Part shown: one piece after another, positions 8,930-18,502 of the stretch
Layout: every line of letters begins with the position of its first letter
Position numbering within the stretch: position 1 is the stretch's first letter
Assembly (NCBI GenBank): GCA_019454225.1
Contig: CP075370.1
Span: forward strand, 2,785,649 to 2,849,648
Length of the DNA stretch: 64,000 bases
From: Paracoccaceae bacterium
GTDB lineage: Bacteria > Pseudomonadota > Alphaproteobacteria > Rhodobacterales > Rhodobacteraceae
Reading direction: 5' to 3'
The notes under the pieces: generated by a model
Told to the model about the DNA's origin: nothing
Database searches by the model: none
The model's input: the letters and a program-made list of their open reading frames with translations, nothing else
Translations under genes and position numbers: made by a program

Positions 8930-8964
8930 TTGCCGGACCGCACGCCGATGCGCGCGGTCCGCAA
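8930..8964 (-). terminator. Probable terminator of the long repeat gene
   Basis: Arms TTGCCGGACCGC and GCGGTCCGCAA pair with a single bulged C around a 12-nt loop. Read on the minus strand the hairpin is followed by ATGCTTTGTTTTCTG, a T-rich tail. It lies 40 bp past the stop of the 1254-residue repeat protein. Confidence 0.55.
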
Positions 8965-9003
8965 CGCCCCTGTGCCTGCCCGAAGCCCCGGCGGTGACCG
9001 GGA

Positions 9004-12000
9004 TCAATCCGACGTCAGGTCGCTGATCGTCTCGGCGATCTCCTTGACCTTCTCGATCCCGTCCATCGCCTCTTCATATATCTGCCCGGCAGGCGACAGC
9101 TTGGCGACGCCCTTGGCGGCATCCCATCCGGTCCCCGCTGCGTCCTTTGCCTTGTCATAGGCCTTGTCGAAATCCCCGCTCAGCAGGTTGCCCGCGGCGT
9201 CGTACAGATTGCCGAGCGTATCATAGGCATTCCCGGCCACGTCGATGGCCGTCCTCGCCTTCTCGGCGGCCCGGTCGAAGGGCGGCGGCAGGCGGTCGAT
9301 CACCTCGTCGAGGACGGTATCCTTGAGCAGATCCCAGGCCTTCTCCGCCTTCGACTTCTCGCCCTCCTCCTTCGCCTTGGCGTCCTCGACCTCCTCGATC
9401 AGGTCGAGAATGGCCTCGGCCTCCGTCCGGACCCAGGCTGCCGATTCCAGGGCCGCGGCATAGTCCCCGGCCTCCGCCTCCTTCAGGGCCTGTGCGTGCC
9501 GCGCCTTCAGCATCGTCACGCGCGGAATCAGGAAAATATTGGTCACGGCGGCGGCCTCGGCATAGCGCTTGGCCAGCCCTTCCATCCGCTCCTCGAACCG
9601 GATGCGGTCCATCTGCAAGGCAGACTCGGCCTTCTGGAACGCGGCGATGACGGCTTCCACGTCATCGGCCTTCTTCACGGCGCCCTCATAGTCCTCGCGA
9701 TCGGCCATCGCGGTCATGTCGTCGAACGCGGCGGTCACAGCCTTCAGTTCCGAGTCCAGGATCTTCGCGAAGTCCGATCCCCGCGCGGCCTCGAGATCGC
9801 GCTGCAACGATTTCAGGCGCCCTTCGTACTCGGCCTTGTGCTCGGCCTGGGTCTTGAGCGCGCCATCAATCGCGTCGAGCGCGTCCTTCAGCTTTCCGGT
9901 CTGCTCCTCGACACGGTCGAGTTCCTTGTCCTTCAGGGCGTCCTTGATCCGATCGACATAGCGGGAGGCGTCGTCATACTCGTCCTGCGCCTTGTCCTTC
10001 GCCTCGGACGGCAGGGCCTTGAACCGGTCGATCTGTGTCTGCGCGGCGGCCGCGAGCGCGGCTTCGCGCTCGGTCAGCTTCTGCCATTCGGCATCGAAGG
10101 TCTTCACCGCCTCAAGCAGCGCCTCGGCCTTCTTCTTGGCGGTTTCCCAATCCTCGGACTTGGCGGCGTCGTCCATCGCCGACTTGTGCTTTTCCAGGTC
10201 CTTGAAGGGCTTTTCCAGATCCTCGTACTCATCCGCCTTCGCCTTGGCGGCCGCGTAGCCTTCATCCGCCATGTCACGCAGCGTCTCGAAGGCAAGCCGG
10301 GCATCCTCGGACTCCGCGACAATCTCGAGGTATTTCTCGATCAGGTCGCGCACTTCGTCGGCCTTCTCGACCGCCTTCTCGAATTCATGCTCCTCGCCCA
10401 GCTTCTCCATCGCCTTGTGGGCGTCGAGCACCGCCTTGGCCGCGTCCTTCGCTTTCTCGATCTTGTTCTTGCCGACAAGGTCGATCTTGCCCTGCATGTC
10501 GCCGTGCAGTTTCTTGTAGACCGCTTCCTGCTTCTTCAGTTCCTCGTTCCGCGCGATGACCTTGCCAACCAGGTCCTCCAGCTTGCCCATGACCTCAAGC
10601 GCGGGCTTCAGGTCGGCTGCGGCCGCCTTGCCCTTCATGTCGCCCAGAAGGGTCTCGATCTCCTTCTTGTCGGCGTCGAGCGACTTGTAGGGGAACCCGC
10701 GGGCGGTCTCGATCCGGGGCTCCACAACCTTCAGGCGGCGCAGATATTCCTCAAGCAGTTCCTCAAGTTCCATGAACTCGTTCAGCGGCGCCACCAGCGC
10801 ATTCGCCTTCTCGAGCGCCGTCGCGAAATCGGTGGCCTGCGCGGCCGCGAGCATCGCGTCGCGCAGCGCGATGATCGGATCCTTCTTGGGCTTCAGTTCG
10901 GCATGTGAACAGCCCTCAACGGTCGCCAGCTTGTCCTTGATCTGGGCGTAAAGCTCCTCGTACTGCCGCCGGATGTTGTCGAGGTTGTCGATCTGCGCGT
11001 CGAGATCGTTCAGCATCCGCTCAAGTGCATCCAGCATGTCGAGCGCGACCATGAAGTCGCGCGCTGCTGCGGCTGCCTCCATCTCGGATCGCGCGGTGGT
11101 CAGGTCGGCGCGCTCGTCCTCCAGTTCCGCATAGTCGGACACCATCGAGCTGTCGAAACGGCTGATCAGCGCGGGCAGCCGGGTTTCGTATTCGGCGCGG
11201 CGCGCGTCCAGGTCGGCCAGCGTATCCTCGACGAACCCGATCTCGGCTTCCAGGCGGTCCAGGTTGTCGCGGGCGGTGATGAAATCGCGCGCCTGCGCGG
11301 CCGCCAGCATGTCGTCATGCAGCGCCTGCGCCATCTCGCGGGGCGCCTCCAGTTGCGGATAGTCGCTGCGCGCGATGGCGTCGAAGCGGTTCAGCACCCC
11401 ATCCACCCGCGCCTCGTAGTCCGCCTGCGCCGCGCGGTGGTCGACCACCAGCCCCTCGAACCGGTCCAAGTTCGCGCGCACGCCCTCCAGGCTGCGCAGC
11501 GCCGCCGCATAGTCGCCCCCCGCCGCCGACGAATCGGCATCGGCGCGCCCGTTCAGGATCTCCTCGGACAACGGCAGCAACGGCCCGAATTCACAGACCG
11601 CGACCGCGTCGACCCGCGGCGACAGCGCGGCGCGTTCCTCGTCGAACTGTGCCTTCAGCCGCGCGGTTTCCAGTGCCAGCCGCCACGCATCGATCAGCGG
11701 CACAAGGCGGTCCATCTCGACCATCGCGACCTCGTGACGACCCTCGGCCGCGGCGGCTTCCATCGCATCGGCGACCGACTTGATCTCGTCCTGCTGCGGG
11801 ATCAGCTCGTCGAACTCGCAGGCCTGTGTCTCGGCAACCTCCGCCAGGATGCCACCGACCCGCGCCTCGTAATGCGTCCGCGCATCCACCGCTGCGGCAT
11901 AATCGGTCATGTAGGTGTCAAGCTTGGTCGATGCGTCATCCATCATGGGAAAGGCGGCGGGGTAGTCATGCCGCGCACCGGCCGCCTCGATCTCGTCACG

Positions 12001-12768
12001 CAGTGCCAGCAGATCTTCCTGCATGGGCAGCAGGTCGGGAAACTCGCAGACACCGACCTCATCCAGCCGGGGCTTCAGCGCGCCCCATTCCGTGTCGAAC
12101 CCCGCCTTCTGATCCTGCAGAACGCGGATGGCCTCTTCGATCACCTCCAGCTGCTCAAGTCCCAGCCGCACCGCCGACAGCGCATCGATGTAGTCGAGTT
12201 CCGCCACCGCACCGTCGATCACGCCCGTGTTCGCGGACACCGATTCCAGCGCGCCCGCGATCTTCTCCTCGCGCGGCTCGGCGGCCTCGGCGGCGTCGAA
12301 GCGGGCGTCCAGATCGGCCCGCAGCGGCTCATACTCGGCCTTGGCGGACGCCTGCTTCGTGTAGTCGGCATGAACCGGGCCCATGGTGACCATCGCCTGA
12401 CCCAACGCCGCCGTCGCCTCCTTCCAGCGCTGGGCCGGCGGAAACTCCGCGATCCTGTCGACCTCCGCCGCGACCGCCGCGGTGTCGGCATGCCCCCAGT
12501 CACGCAGCTCCTGCAACTGCGCCTGAAGCCGGGCATAGTCAGCCTTCCGCCCTTCCCATTCGCGGCGGTTCTCCTCCAGTTCCTTGCGCAGCGCGGCAAC
12601 CACGCCCTTCAGCTTGGTGATCTTCGCGGCGATTGCCGAAAGCTGTTTCTTTTCAGATGGATCGATGGTGCCATCGGCCATGAACTCGCGTTCCATCGCC
12701 TTTTCCTGGCGGACCAGCGTGTTGATCTGCTTCTCGGCGTCCTGAATCTTTTCGATGGTCACGGCCAT
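9004..12768 (-). CDS. Long helical protein of about twelve 76-residue repeats, function unknown
   Basis: Protein of 1254 residues from the ATG at 12768 (GGAG eight bases upstream); an upstream ATG at 12912 lacks a ribosome site. It is almost wholly charged alpha-helix with no signal peptide or membrane span. From about residue 220 to 1125 it is built of degenerate units of about 76 residues. Each carries a YEAR/YETR-like motif, then C/S-E/D-F/Y-x-x-L, then a D-Y/F-x-x-A-L-x-x-x-D-x-L helix (DY/DF near residues 268, 419, 495, 571, 647, 1026, 1102). Cysteines 241, 317, 392 and 620 recur at the same repeat position. The C-terminal 110 residues are Ala/Gly/Asp-rich and amphipathic. It is divergent from the 240-residue gene at 13044 and probably functions with it. 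I do not recognise a function; a cytoplasmic scaffold is plausible. Confidence 0.8.
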   Translation of the reverse strand: MAVTIEKIQDAEKQINTLVRQEKAMEREFMADGTIDPSEKKQLSAIAAKITKLKGVVAALRKELEENRREWEGRKADYARLQAQLQELRDWGHADTAAVAAEVDRIAEFPPAQRWKEATAALGQAMVTMGPVHADYTKQASAKAEYEPLRADLDARFDAAEAAEPREEKIAGALESVSANTGVIDGAVAELDYIDALSAVRLGLEQLEVIEEAIRVLQDQKAGFDTEWGALKPRLDEVGVCEFPDLLPMQEDLLALRDEIEAAGARHDYPAAFPMMDDASTKLDTYMTDYAAAVDARTHYEARVGGILAEVAETQACEFDELIPQQDEIKSVADAMEAAAAEGRHEVAMVEMDRLVPLIDAWRLALETARLKAQFDEERAALSPRVDAVAVCEFGPLLPLSEEILNGRADADSSAAGGDYAAALRSLEGVRANLDRFEGLVVDHRAAQADYEARVDGVLNRFDAIARSDYPQLEAPREMAQALHDDMLAAAQARDFITARDNLDRLEAEIGFVEDTLADLDARRAEYETRLPALISRFDSSMVSDYAELEDERADLTTARSEMEAAAAARDFMVALDMLDALERMLNDLDAQIDNLDNIRRQYEELYAQIKDKLATVEGCSHAELKPKKDPIIALRDAMLAAAQATDFATALEKANALVAPLNEFMELEELLEEYLRRLKVVEPRIETARGFPYKSLDADKKEIETLLGDMKGKAAAADLKPALEVMGKLEDLVGKVIARNEELKKQEAVYKKLHGDMQGKIDLVGKNKIEKAKDAAKAVLDAHKAMEKLGEEHEFEKAVEKADEVRDLIEKYLEIVAESEDARLAFETLRDMADEGYAAAKAKADEYEDLEKPFKDLEKHKSAMDDAAKSEDWETAKKKAEALLEAVKTFDAEWQKLTEREAALAAAAQTQIDRFKALPSEAKDKAQDEYDDASRYVDRIKDALKDKELDRVEEQTGKLKDALDAIDGALKTQAEHKAEYEGRLKSLQRDLEAARGSDFAKILDSELKAVTAAFDDMTAMADREDYEGAVKKADDVEAVIAAFQKAESALQMDRIRFEERMEGLAKRYAEAAAVTNIFLIPRVTMLKARHAQALKEAEAGDYAAALESAAWVRTEAEAILDLIEEVEDAKAKEEGEKSKAEKAWDLLKDTVLDEVIDRLPPPFDRAAEKARTAIDVAGNAYDTLGNLYDAAGNLLSGDFDKAYDKAKDAAGTGWDAAKGVAKLSPAGQIYEEAMDGIEKVKEIAETISDLTSD
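9394..12111 (-). repeat. Coding tandem repeat, about 228-bp period, twelve units
   Basis: The protein-level units repeat every 72-78 residues, most often exactly 76, across this span. The conserved D(Y/F)xxA position recurs near residues 268, 345, 419, 495, 571, 647, 719, 795, 873, 948, 1026 and 1102. Units are strongly diverged in sequence, so this is an old amplification and not a recent DNA duplication. Confidence 0.65.
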
Positions 12769-12942
12769 GGCTGTATCTCCGGTCACTAAATGGTCTCTGT
12801 GTGCAAGCAGACGGGGAACGCGCGGAAAATCGCGCTGAATGAAACGGTACGGATCGCCCAACAAACGCGATGCGCCGCAACCGACAATCACCCTTTTGGC
12901 GATTCCGATCAACCGGGTTCCACCGGCATCGGCAATTTCATG

Positions 12943-12971
12943 TTGGTGGCCCGGTGGCCCTGTGCTAGGCT
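12943..12971 (+). promoter_or_regulatory. Candidate sigma-70 promoter for the 240-residue gene
   Basis: TTGGTG and TAGGCT separated by exactly 17 bp, about 70 bp before the start codon at 13044. It lies in the 275-bp region between the divergent pair of unknown genes, which otherwise holds no gene. Confidence 0.45.
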
Positions 12972-13043
12972 CGCGCCGTCGGCAGCATGCCCGGCGATTT
13001 GACCACAGATTTCGACACGAGACCCGATTTCAGGAGAAGCAGC

Positions 13044-13766
13044 ATGGCAGCCAAGGGCTCCGATGGCGATGCTCAGGACATGGCAACGATCATCCAGCAG
13101 GCGCGCAAGCGCGCGATGAACGTCGCGCTCGTCATCGGCAAGGACGGCCTCTCGGTCGCGGCCGACCCCCGCAAGGCGCCCGAGGTGATGTGGCGCGAGG
13201 CCAAGAAGCTCGGCGGCGGCTCCAAGGGCGGCATGGGCGTGTGCAACGTCGTCGGAAAGGAACTTCAGGTTCAGTTCCTGACCGACGATTTCCCGGCGAC
13301 CCTGCTCAAGGCGCTGAAGCAGAAGCTCCGCGACGAGGGGCTGAAGTTCAAGCCGGTGTTCATCGGCCCCGATGGCAGCCGCATCGGCGACGATGAGGAT
13401 GAGGACGGCGCCGAGGACCCGCTGGTCGCGCAGGAGGACGGAATCGCACCGGCGGACGGCATGCCCGAGGATGGCGGTTCGGCGGGCGCTGCGCTTCGCG
13501 AGGAGTTCGAGGGTCTGGCCGATGCGATTGCCGATGCCGTTGCCACCGGCAGCCCGGTCGGCAAGAAGGTGGCGGCCCTGGCGGGAATGTTCAGTTCGAC
13601 GCTCGAAAAGGATGAGAAAAAGGCAGGCGCCGTGCTGGGCATGTTGAAGTCTGCGCTGGATTCCTTGCCGACGATGGTGGCCTCTGCGGCACCCGGAACA
13701 GGCCAGATCAGCGGCCTTGCCGATCTTGAGGCGAAGGTCGACGCCCTGCTGGCAGAATTCGCCTGA
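13044..13766 (+). CDS. Conserved-looking protein of unknown function, partner of the repeat protein
   Basis: Protein of 240 residues; ATG at 13044 with AGGAG seven bases upstream. Three parts are visible. Residues 12-110 look like a compact alpha/beta domain (NVALVIGKDGLSVAADP ... LQVQFLTDDFPATLL ... KPVFIGPDG). Residues 113-148 form an acidic linker rich in Asp and Glu. Residues 150-240 are helical (LREEFEGLADAIADAV ... ADLEAKVDALLAEF). No signal peptide or membrane segment. It is transcribed away from the 1254-residue helical repeat protein with a shared 275-bp control region, which suggests a joint function. I do not recognise the family. Confidence 0.7.
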   Translation: MAAKGSDGDAQDMATIIQQARKRAMNVALVIGKDGLSVAADPRKAPEVMWREAKKLGGGSKGGMGVCNVVGKELQVQFLTDDFPATLLKALKQKLRDEGLKFKPVFIGPDGSRIGDDEDEDGAEDPLVAQEDGIAPADGMPEDGGSAGAALREEFEGLADAIADAVATGSPVGKKVAALAGMFSSTLEKDEKKAGAVLGMLKSALDSLPTMVASAAPGTGQISGLADLEAKVDALLAEFA

Positions 13767-13790
13767 TGCACCGCCTTGGCGGTTCTGCCG

Positions 13791-15011
<1,221 letters not shown>

Positions 15012-15014
15012 CGC

Positions 15015-15608
15015 TCAGACCTCCTGCCCCGGCACGCCGAACAGCAGCCCGAAGGCAATCGCCATGATCATCACGAGAACGACCATCGCCGCAAGCACGC
15101 CCAGAAAGGTCAGGGGAAGAGACCGGAATCCGTGCATCTCGGCGACAAAATTTGTCAGCAGCCAGAAGAACAGCACCACACCCGCGATGCCGATGATCCC
15201 CGCCAGCGGCGGCAGGATCACCTGCGCGACAAGCTGGACGACCTGCAGCACCAGCAGGATGAACTGCAGCCACGCGGCCAGGCTGACCGCCTGGGGCAGC
15301 GTTCCATGCCCGCCGCGTGCCGCGCCGAACCAGTACATCGCCCAGGCCCCCACCCCCATCACGACCCATTGCAGGATCGCCGTGCGGATCGGGCTCGACA
15401 TGGCCTCGGCCAGGAAATCCTGCGCCATCGGCGGTGACGCCAGATAGCCCAGATGCGTGAGGACTGCCGAGGCGACCGCCATCAGCATCAGCGCCGACCA
15501 GGCATCGCGCAGCGGAAGGCCTACAGCCATCACCCGCCGCGCGCCCCCGCGCGGATCCGACACGCTGTCACGCGCCATGGTCAGAAGCGATGACAGCGTC
15601 ACGTCCAT
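15015..15608 (-). CDS. Yip1-family membrane protein in suf operon
   Basis: Protein of 197 residues starting MDVTLSSLL; the start lies 10 bp inside the preceding gene. The N-terminal 30 residues are polar, followed by about five hydrophobic segments (AWSALMLMAVASAVLTHLG, ILQWVVMGVGAWAMYWFG, FILLVLQVVQLVAQ, IIGIAGVVLFFWLLTNF, VLAAMVVLVMIMAIAFG). The pattern fits the Yip1/YIP1 domain of inner-membrane proteins. It is translationally coupled to the neighbouring membrane gene and sits between sufD and sufS. No role in iron-sulfur assembly is established to my knowledge. Confidence 0.75.
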   Translation of the reverse strand: MDVTLSSLLTMARDSVSDPRGGARRVMAVGLPLRDAWSALMLMAVASAVLTHLGYLASPPMAQDFLAEAMSSPIRTAILQWVVMGVGAWAMYWFGAARGGHGTLPQAVSLAAWLQFILLVLQVVQLVAQVILPPLAGIIGIAGVVLFFWLLTNFVAEMHGFRSLPLTFLGVLAAMVVLVMIMAIAFGLLFGVPGQEV

Positions 15609-16096
15609 TGCGCGGCTCCGGTCTCGGCGCGGACCAGCATCCGCAACCACAGGTTCATGAATGCTGCGAAGACCGCAAGCCCGGTCACGGTCGCGGCAGT
15701 GCCGGAACCCAGGAACCCGACGACCAGACCCATCAGCAGGACAAGCGGCTGCACCGCCAGGAACGCCCAGAACAGCGCCAGCCGCGCGCCGAACCATGTG
15801 CCGCCGCCGCCCAGCACCCGTGCGACCAGATGGCTAAGCCCGGCAAGTCCGTAAGCAAGAAGCGGCAGCAGGAACAACGCCCCCATCAGCGCGCCGCCCA
15901 TCCGCGCATCCAGCGGCACCGACGCATCAAGATGCGCCGCACGCGACAGGCCGGGCCATTGCGCGACAAACGACAGCCCGCACGCCCCCATCAGGATCGC
16001 CAGCGCCCGATCCTCGCGCGCACCCTCGGCCAGCTTGGCGCCAAGGAACACGCCGGGCGCCGTCCAGGCCGCGCGTATGTCGGACAGAACGGGCAT
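15599..16096 (-). CDS. Second Yip1-like membrane protein in suf operon
   Basis: Protein of 165 residues. It has a soluble N-terminus (MPVLSDIRAAWTAPG) with acidic and basic residues, then four hydrophobic segments (ALMGALFLLPLLAYGLAGL, LALFWAFLAVQPLVLLMGLVVGF and others). It looks like a Yip1-type protein and is probably a diverged paralogue of the next gene. Its start codon overlaps the sufD stop, so translation is coupled to sufD. The function is unknown; position alone links it to iron-sulfur assembly. Confidence 0.65.
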   Translation of the reverse strand: MPVLSDIRAAWTAPGVFLGAKLAEGAREDRALAILMGACGLSFVAQWPGLSRAAHLDASVPLDARMGGALMGALFLLPLLAYGLAGLSHLVARVLGGGGTWFGARLALFWAFLAVQPLVLLMGLVVGFLGSGTAATVTGLAVFAAFMNLWLRMLVRAETGAAQWT

Positions 16097-17385
16097 CAGG
16101 CGCCTGCGTGCCGTGACAGCCAGTTTTCCAGCCGCAGCCGGATATCGTCGGCGATCTCCTCGTCCACGATCTCCTCGATCGCCTCGGCAAGAAACGCGAG
16201 CACCAGCAACGCCCTTGCCTGCGCCAGCGGGACACCGCGCGACCGCAGGTAGAACATGGCCGTCTCGTCAATCGCGCCGCTGGTCGAACCGTGGCTGCAC
16301 TTCACGTCGTCGGCATAGATTTCCAGTTCGGGCTTGGCCAGGAACTGGCTGTCCTCGTCCAGCAGCAGCGACTGGCTGATCTGGTAGCCATCGGTCTTCT
16401 GCGCACCCTGCGTCACAAGTATCTTGCCCTGGAACACACCGATGGCACCGTTCTTGAGGACCTTCTTGAACACCTGCCGGCTTTCGCAGCGTTCGGCGGC
16501 ATGGGTCACGAAGACCGTATCGTCATGCAGGAAACTGCCATCACCCACCGCCGCCCCGGCGACATGAGCCAGCGAGTCCGCTCCGGCAAGTTCGATCACC
16601 GCCTCGTTCCGTGTCAGCCGCCCGTTCGCGGTCAGCGTGAACGACCGAAAACTCGCCTCGGCCCCGACACGGGCGAAGATATGGGTGGCGGCGCGGCGTT
16701 CATGGTCGCGGCCCTGGGCGCGGATGTGGTGGAAGCTGCCCCGGTCGGCCACTTCGACCTCCAGCACGGTATTGAACCGCGCCGCCCCGGGCCCGTTCTC
16801 CAGCAGCGTCATCTGCGCGCCGGGCTCAACCTTCACGCAATGATGCAGGATCGCGTCGGAAGACTCTGATGTATGAAGATAAATCAGCGAAACGGGCAGC
16901 GCCGCGCGCCCGGTCACCCGGATCAGGACGCCCTCGGTCGCGAAGGCCGTGTTGAGCGCCGCCAGCGGCCGCGCAACCGGCGTCTGTCCCCGCGCCTCCA
17001 GCGATCCGTAAAGCCCCTGCGCCCAGTGGATATCGGCCTTGCGCGCCTTCGACAGCAGCTCGATCTCGACACCCGACAGCACCGGATCATGCGACTGCGT
17101 CGGGTCGAACACCCCGTCCACGAACACCAGTTTCAACCGGGTCATGCCCGAGAACACCATCGGCTCGTCCGAATAGTCGAAGGTGGCGGCTTGCGGCGCC
17201 TGTGGCGCCGTCAGGGTCGCGGGATCGGTGTAGCGCCAGTATTCGTCGCGCCGTCCGGGCAGCCCCATGGCCGTCAGCCGTGTCAACGCAGCCGCACGCG
17301 CCGGCGCGGCCCAACCCGCCTGATCAAGATCCAGCCCGCCGATCCGCGCCGAAAGCGCCTCGGCCTTCGCCTGCGGCAGGGCCAT
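16096..17385 (-). CDS. sufD: Fe-S cluster assembly protein SufD
   Basis: Protein of 429 residues. SufD pairs with SufB and SufC in the SufBC2D scaffold that builds iron-sulfur clusters. The C-terminal half has the SufB/SufD beta-helix signature, with VKCSHGSTSGAIDETAMFYL close to the end and GKILVTQGAQKTDGYQ before it. The conserved His in KCSHGS is present. Start: a GTG lies at 17388, but the ATG at 17385 overlaps the sufC stop (TGATG), which is the usual coupling, so I use the ATG. Fifth of the suf genes in order; the next gene starts on its stop codon. Confidence 0.93.
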   Translation of the reverse strand: MALPQAKAEALSARIGGLDLDQAGWAAPARAAALTRLTAMGLPGRRDEYWRYTDPATLTAPQAPQAATFDYSDEPMVFSGMTRLKLVFVDGVFDPTQSHDPVLSGVEIELLSKARKADIHWAQGLYGSLEARGQTPVARPLAALNTAFATEGVLIRVTGRAALPVSLIYLHTSESSDAILHHCVKVEPGAQMTLLENGPGAARFNTVLEVEVADRGSFHHIRAQGRDHERRAATHIFARVGAEASFRSFTLTANGRLTRNEAVIELAGADSLAHVAGAAVGDGSFLHDDTVFVTHAAERCESRQVFKKVLKNGAIGVFQGKILVTQGAQKTDGYQISQSLLLDEDSQFLAKPELEIYADDVKCSHGSTSGAIDETAMFYLRSRGVPLAQARALLVLAFLAEAIEEIVDEEIADDIRLRLENWLSRHAGA

Positions 17386-18140
17386 CACGCCACCTCCGAC
17401 AGGATGCCCGCATATCCGTTCGTCTCGACCTCCAGCGCGAGGTCAGGGCCACCCGACTTCACGATCCGCCCATCGGCCATGATATGCACCACATCGGGGC
17501 GGATATGATCCAGCAGCCGCTGGTAATGCGTGATCACCAGAAACGCCCGCCCCGCATCGCGCAGCGCGTTGACGCCCTCTGCGACAAGCTTCATCGCATC
17601 GACGTCAAGGCCGCTGTCGGTTTCGTCCAGAATGCACATGCGCGGTTCCAGCATGGCCATCTGCAGGATTTCATTGCGCTTCTTCTCACCGCCCGAAAAG
17701 CCCACATTGACCGGCCGCTTCATCATGTCGGCGTCGATCTTCAGGCTGGCGGCCCTGGCGCGCACCAGTTTCAGGAAGTCGCCCGCAGAAAGCTCGGCCT
17801 CGCCACGTGCCTTGCGCTGCGCATTCATTGCGGTGCGCAGAAAGGTCATGTTGCCAACGCCCGGGATCTCGACCGGATACTGGAAGGCCAGGAACAGTCC
17901 CGCCGCCGCGCGCTCCTCGGGTTCCATCGCCAGCAGGTCCTCGCCGTCAAGCGTCGCGGTTCCCCCGGTGACGGCATAGCCATCGCGCCCGGCCAAGACA
18001 TAGGACAGGGTCGATTTGCCCGATCCGTTCGGGCCCATGACGGCATGGACCGTCCCGGCGTCGACCCTCAGGTCGACACCCTTCAGGATGGCCTTGCCCT
18101 CTTGTTCAAGCTCGACGTGCAGGTTCTTGATTTCCAGCAT
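17385..18140 (-). CDS. sufC: Fe-S assembly ATPase SufC
   Basis: Protein of 251 residues. An ABC-type ATPase that drives conformational change of the SufB-SufD scaffold; it is soluble and not a transporter. Walker A is GPNGSGKS (residues 36-43), the Q-loop FQYPVEIPG follows, the ABC signature is the SufC-typical SGGEKKRNE, and Walker B is CILDETDSGLD. The switch histidine is in VITHYQRLL. It lies 20 bp after the ybjQ-like gene and overlaps sufD by one codon. Confidence 0.96.
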   Translation of the reverse strand: MLEIKNLHVELEQEGKAILKGVDLRVDAGTVHAVMGPNGSGKSTLSYVLAGRDGYAVTGGTATLDGEDLLAMEPEERAAAGLFLAFQYPVEIPGVGNMTFLRTAMNAQRKARGEAELSAGDFLKLVRARAASLKIDADMMKRPVNVGFSGGEKKRNEILQMAMLEPRMCILDETDSGLDVDAMKLVAEGVNALRDAGRAFLVITHYQRLLDHIRPDVVHIMADGRIVKSGGPDLALEVETNGYAGILSEVA

Positions 18141-18159
18141 GTTTCTTTCCCTTGGCCGT

Positions 18160-18471
18160 TCAGGCGATCTTCACTGCGGTGCCCGAGGCCGTCACCATCA
18201 TCATGTTGTTGATCACCTCGTAGTCGAGGTCGATACCCACCACCGCGTTCGCGCCCACGGCCGCGGCGCGTTCCTCAAGTTCGGCCAGCGCGGTCTCGCG
18301 AGCCTTGGCCAGTTCCCCCTCATAGGCACCGGACCGGCCGCCGATGATATCGGTGATCCCGGCAAAGATGTCGCGGAACAGGTTCGCGCCCAGAATGGCC
18401 TCGCCCACCACGATGCCCTTGTATTCTGCGATCGAATAGCCCTCGACCGAATGCGTCGTTGTCAGGATCAT
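18160..18471 (-). CDS. YbjQ-family (UPF0145) protein in suf operon
   Basis: Protein of 103 residues; ATG at 18471 with AAGGGG seven bases upstream. It matches the YbjQ/UPF0145 fold: [20 protein letters not shown] at the start, the conserved [13 protein letters not shown], then [13 protein letters not shown] and [10 protein letters not shown] at the end. The family forms ring-like oligomers of unknown function and is sometimes annotated as heavy-metal-binding. It lies between sufB and sufC, where a gene is not normally found in the classic order. It may handle metal for the suf machinery, but that is inference. Confidence 0.8.
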   Translation of the reverse strand: MILTTTHSVEGYSIAEYKGIVVGEAILGANLFRDIFAGITDIIGGRSGAYEGELAKARETALAELEERAAAVGANAVVGIDLDYEVINNMMMVTASGTAVKIA

Positions 18472-18502
18472 GGTCCAACCCCTTGATAATGAAGAAAACC
18501 CG

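Noticed and set aside
9496-12789. Long open frames on the plus strand across the repeat gene
   Set aside because: They mirror the codon pattern of the helical repeat gene, give leucine/arginine-rich sequence without motifs, and lack ribosome sites.
12790-13002. Open frame of 70 codons between the divergent unknown genes
   Set aside because: It overlaps the promoter candidate and has no ribosome site or protein-like pattern.
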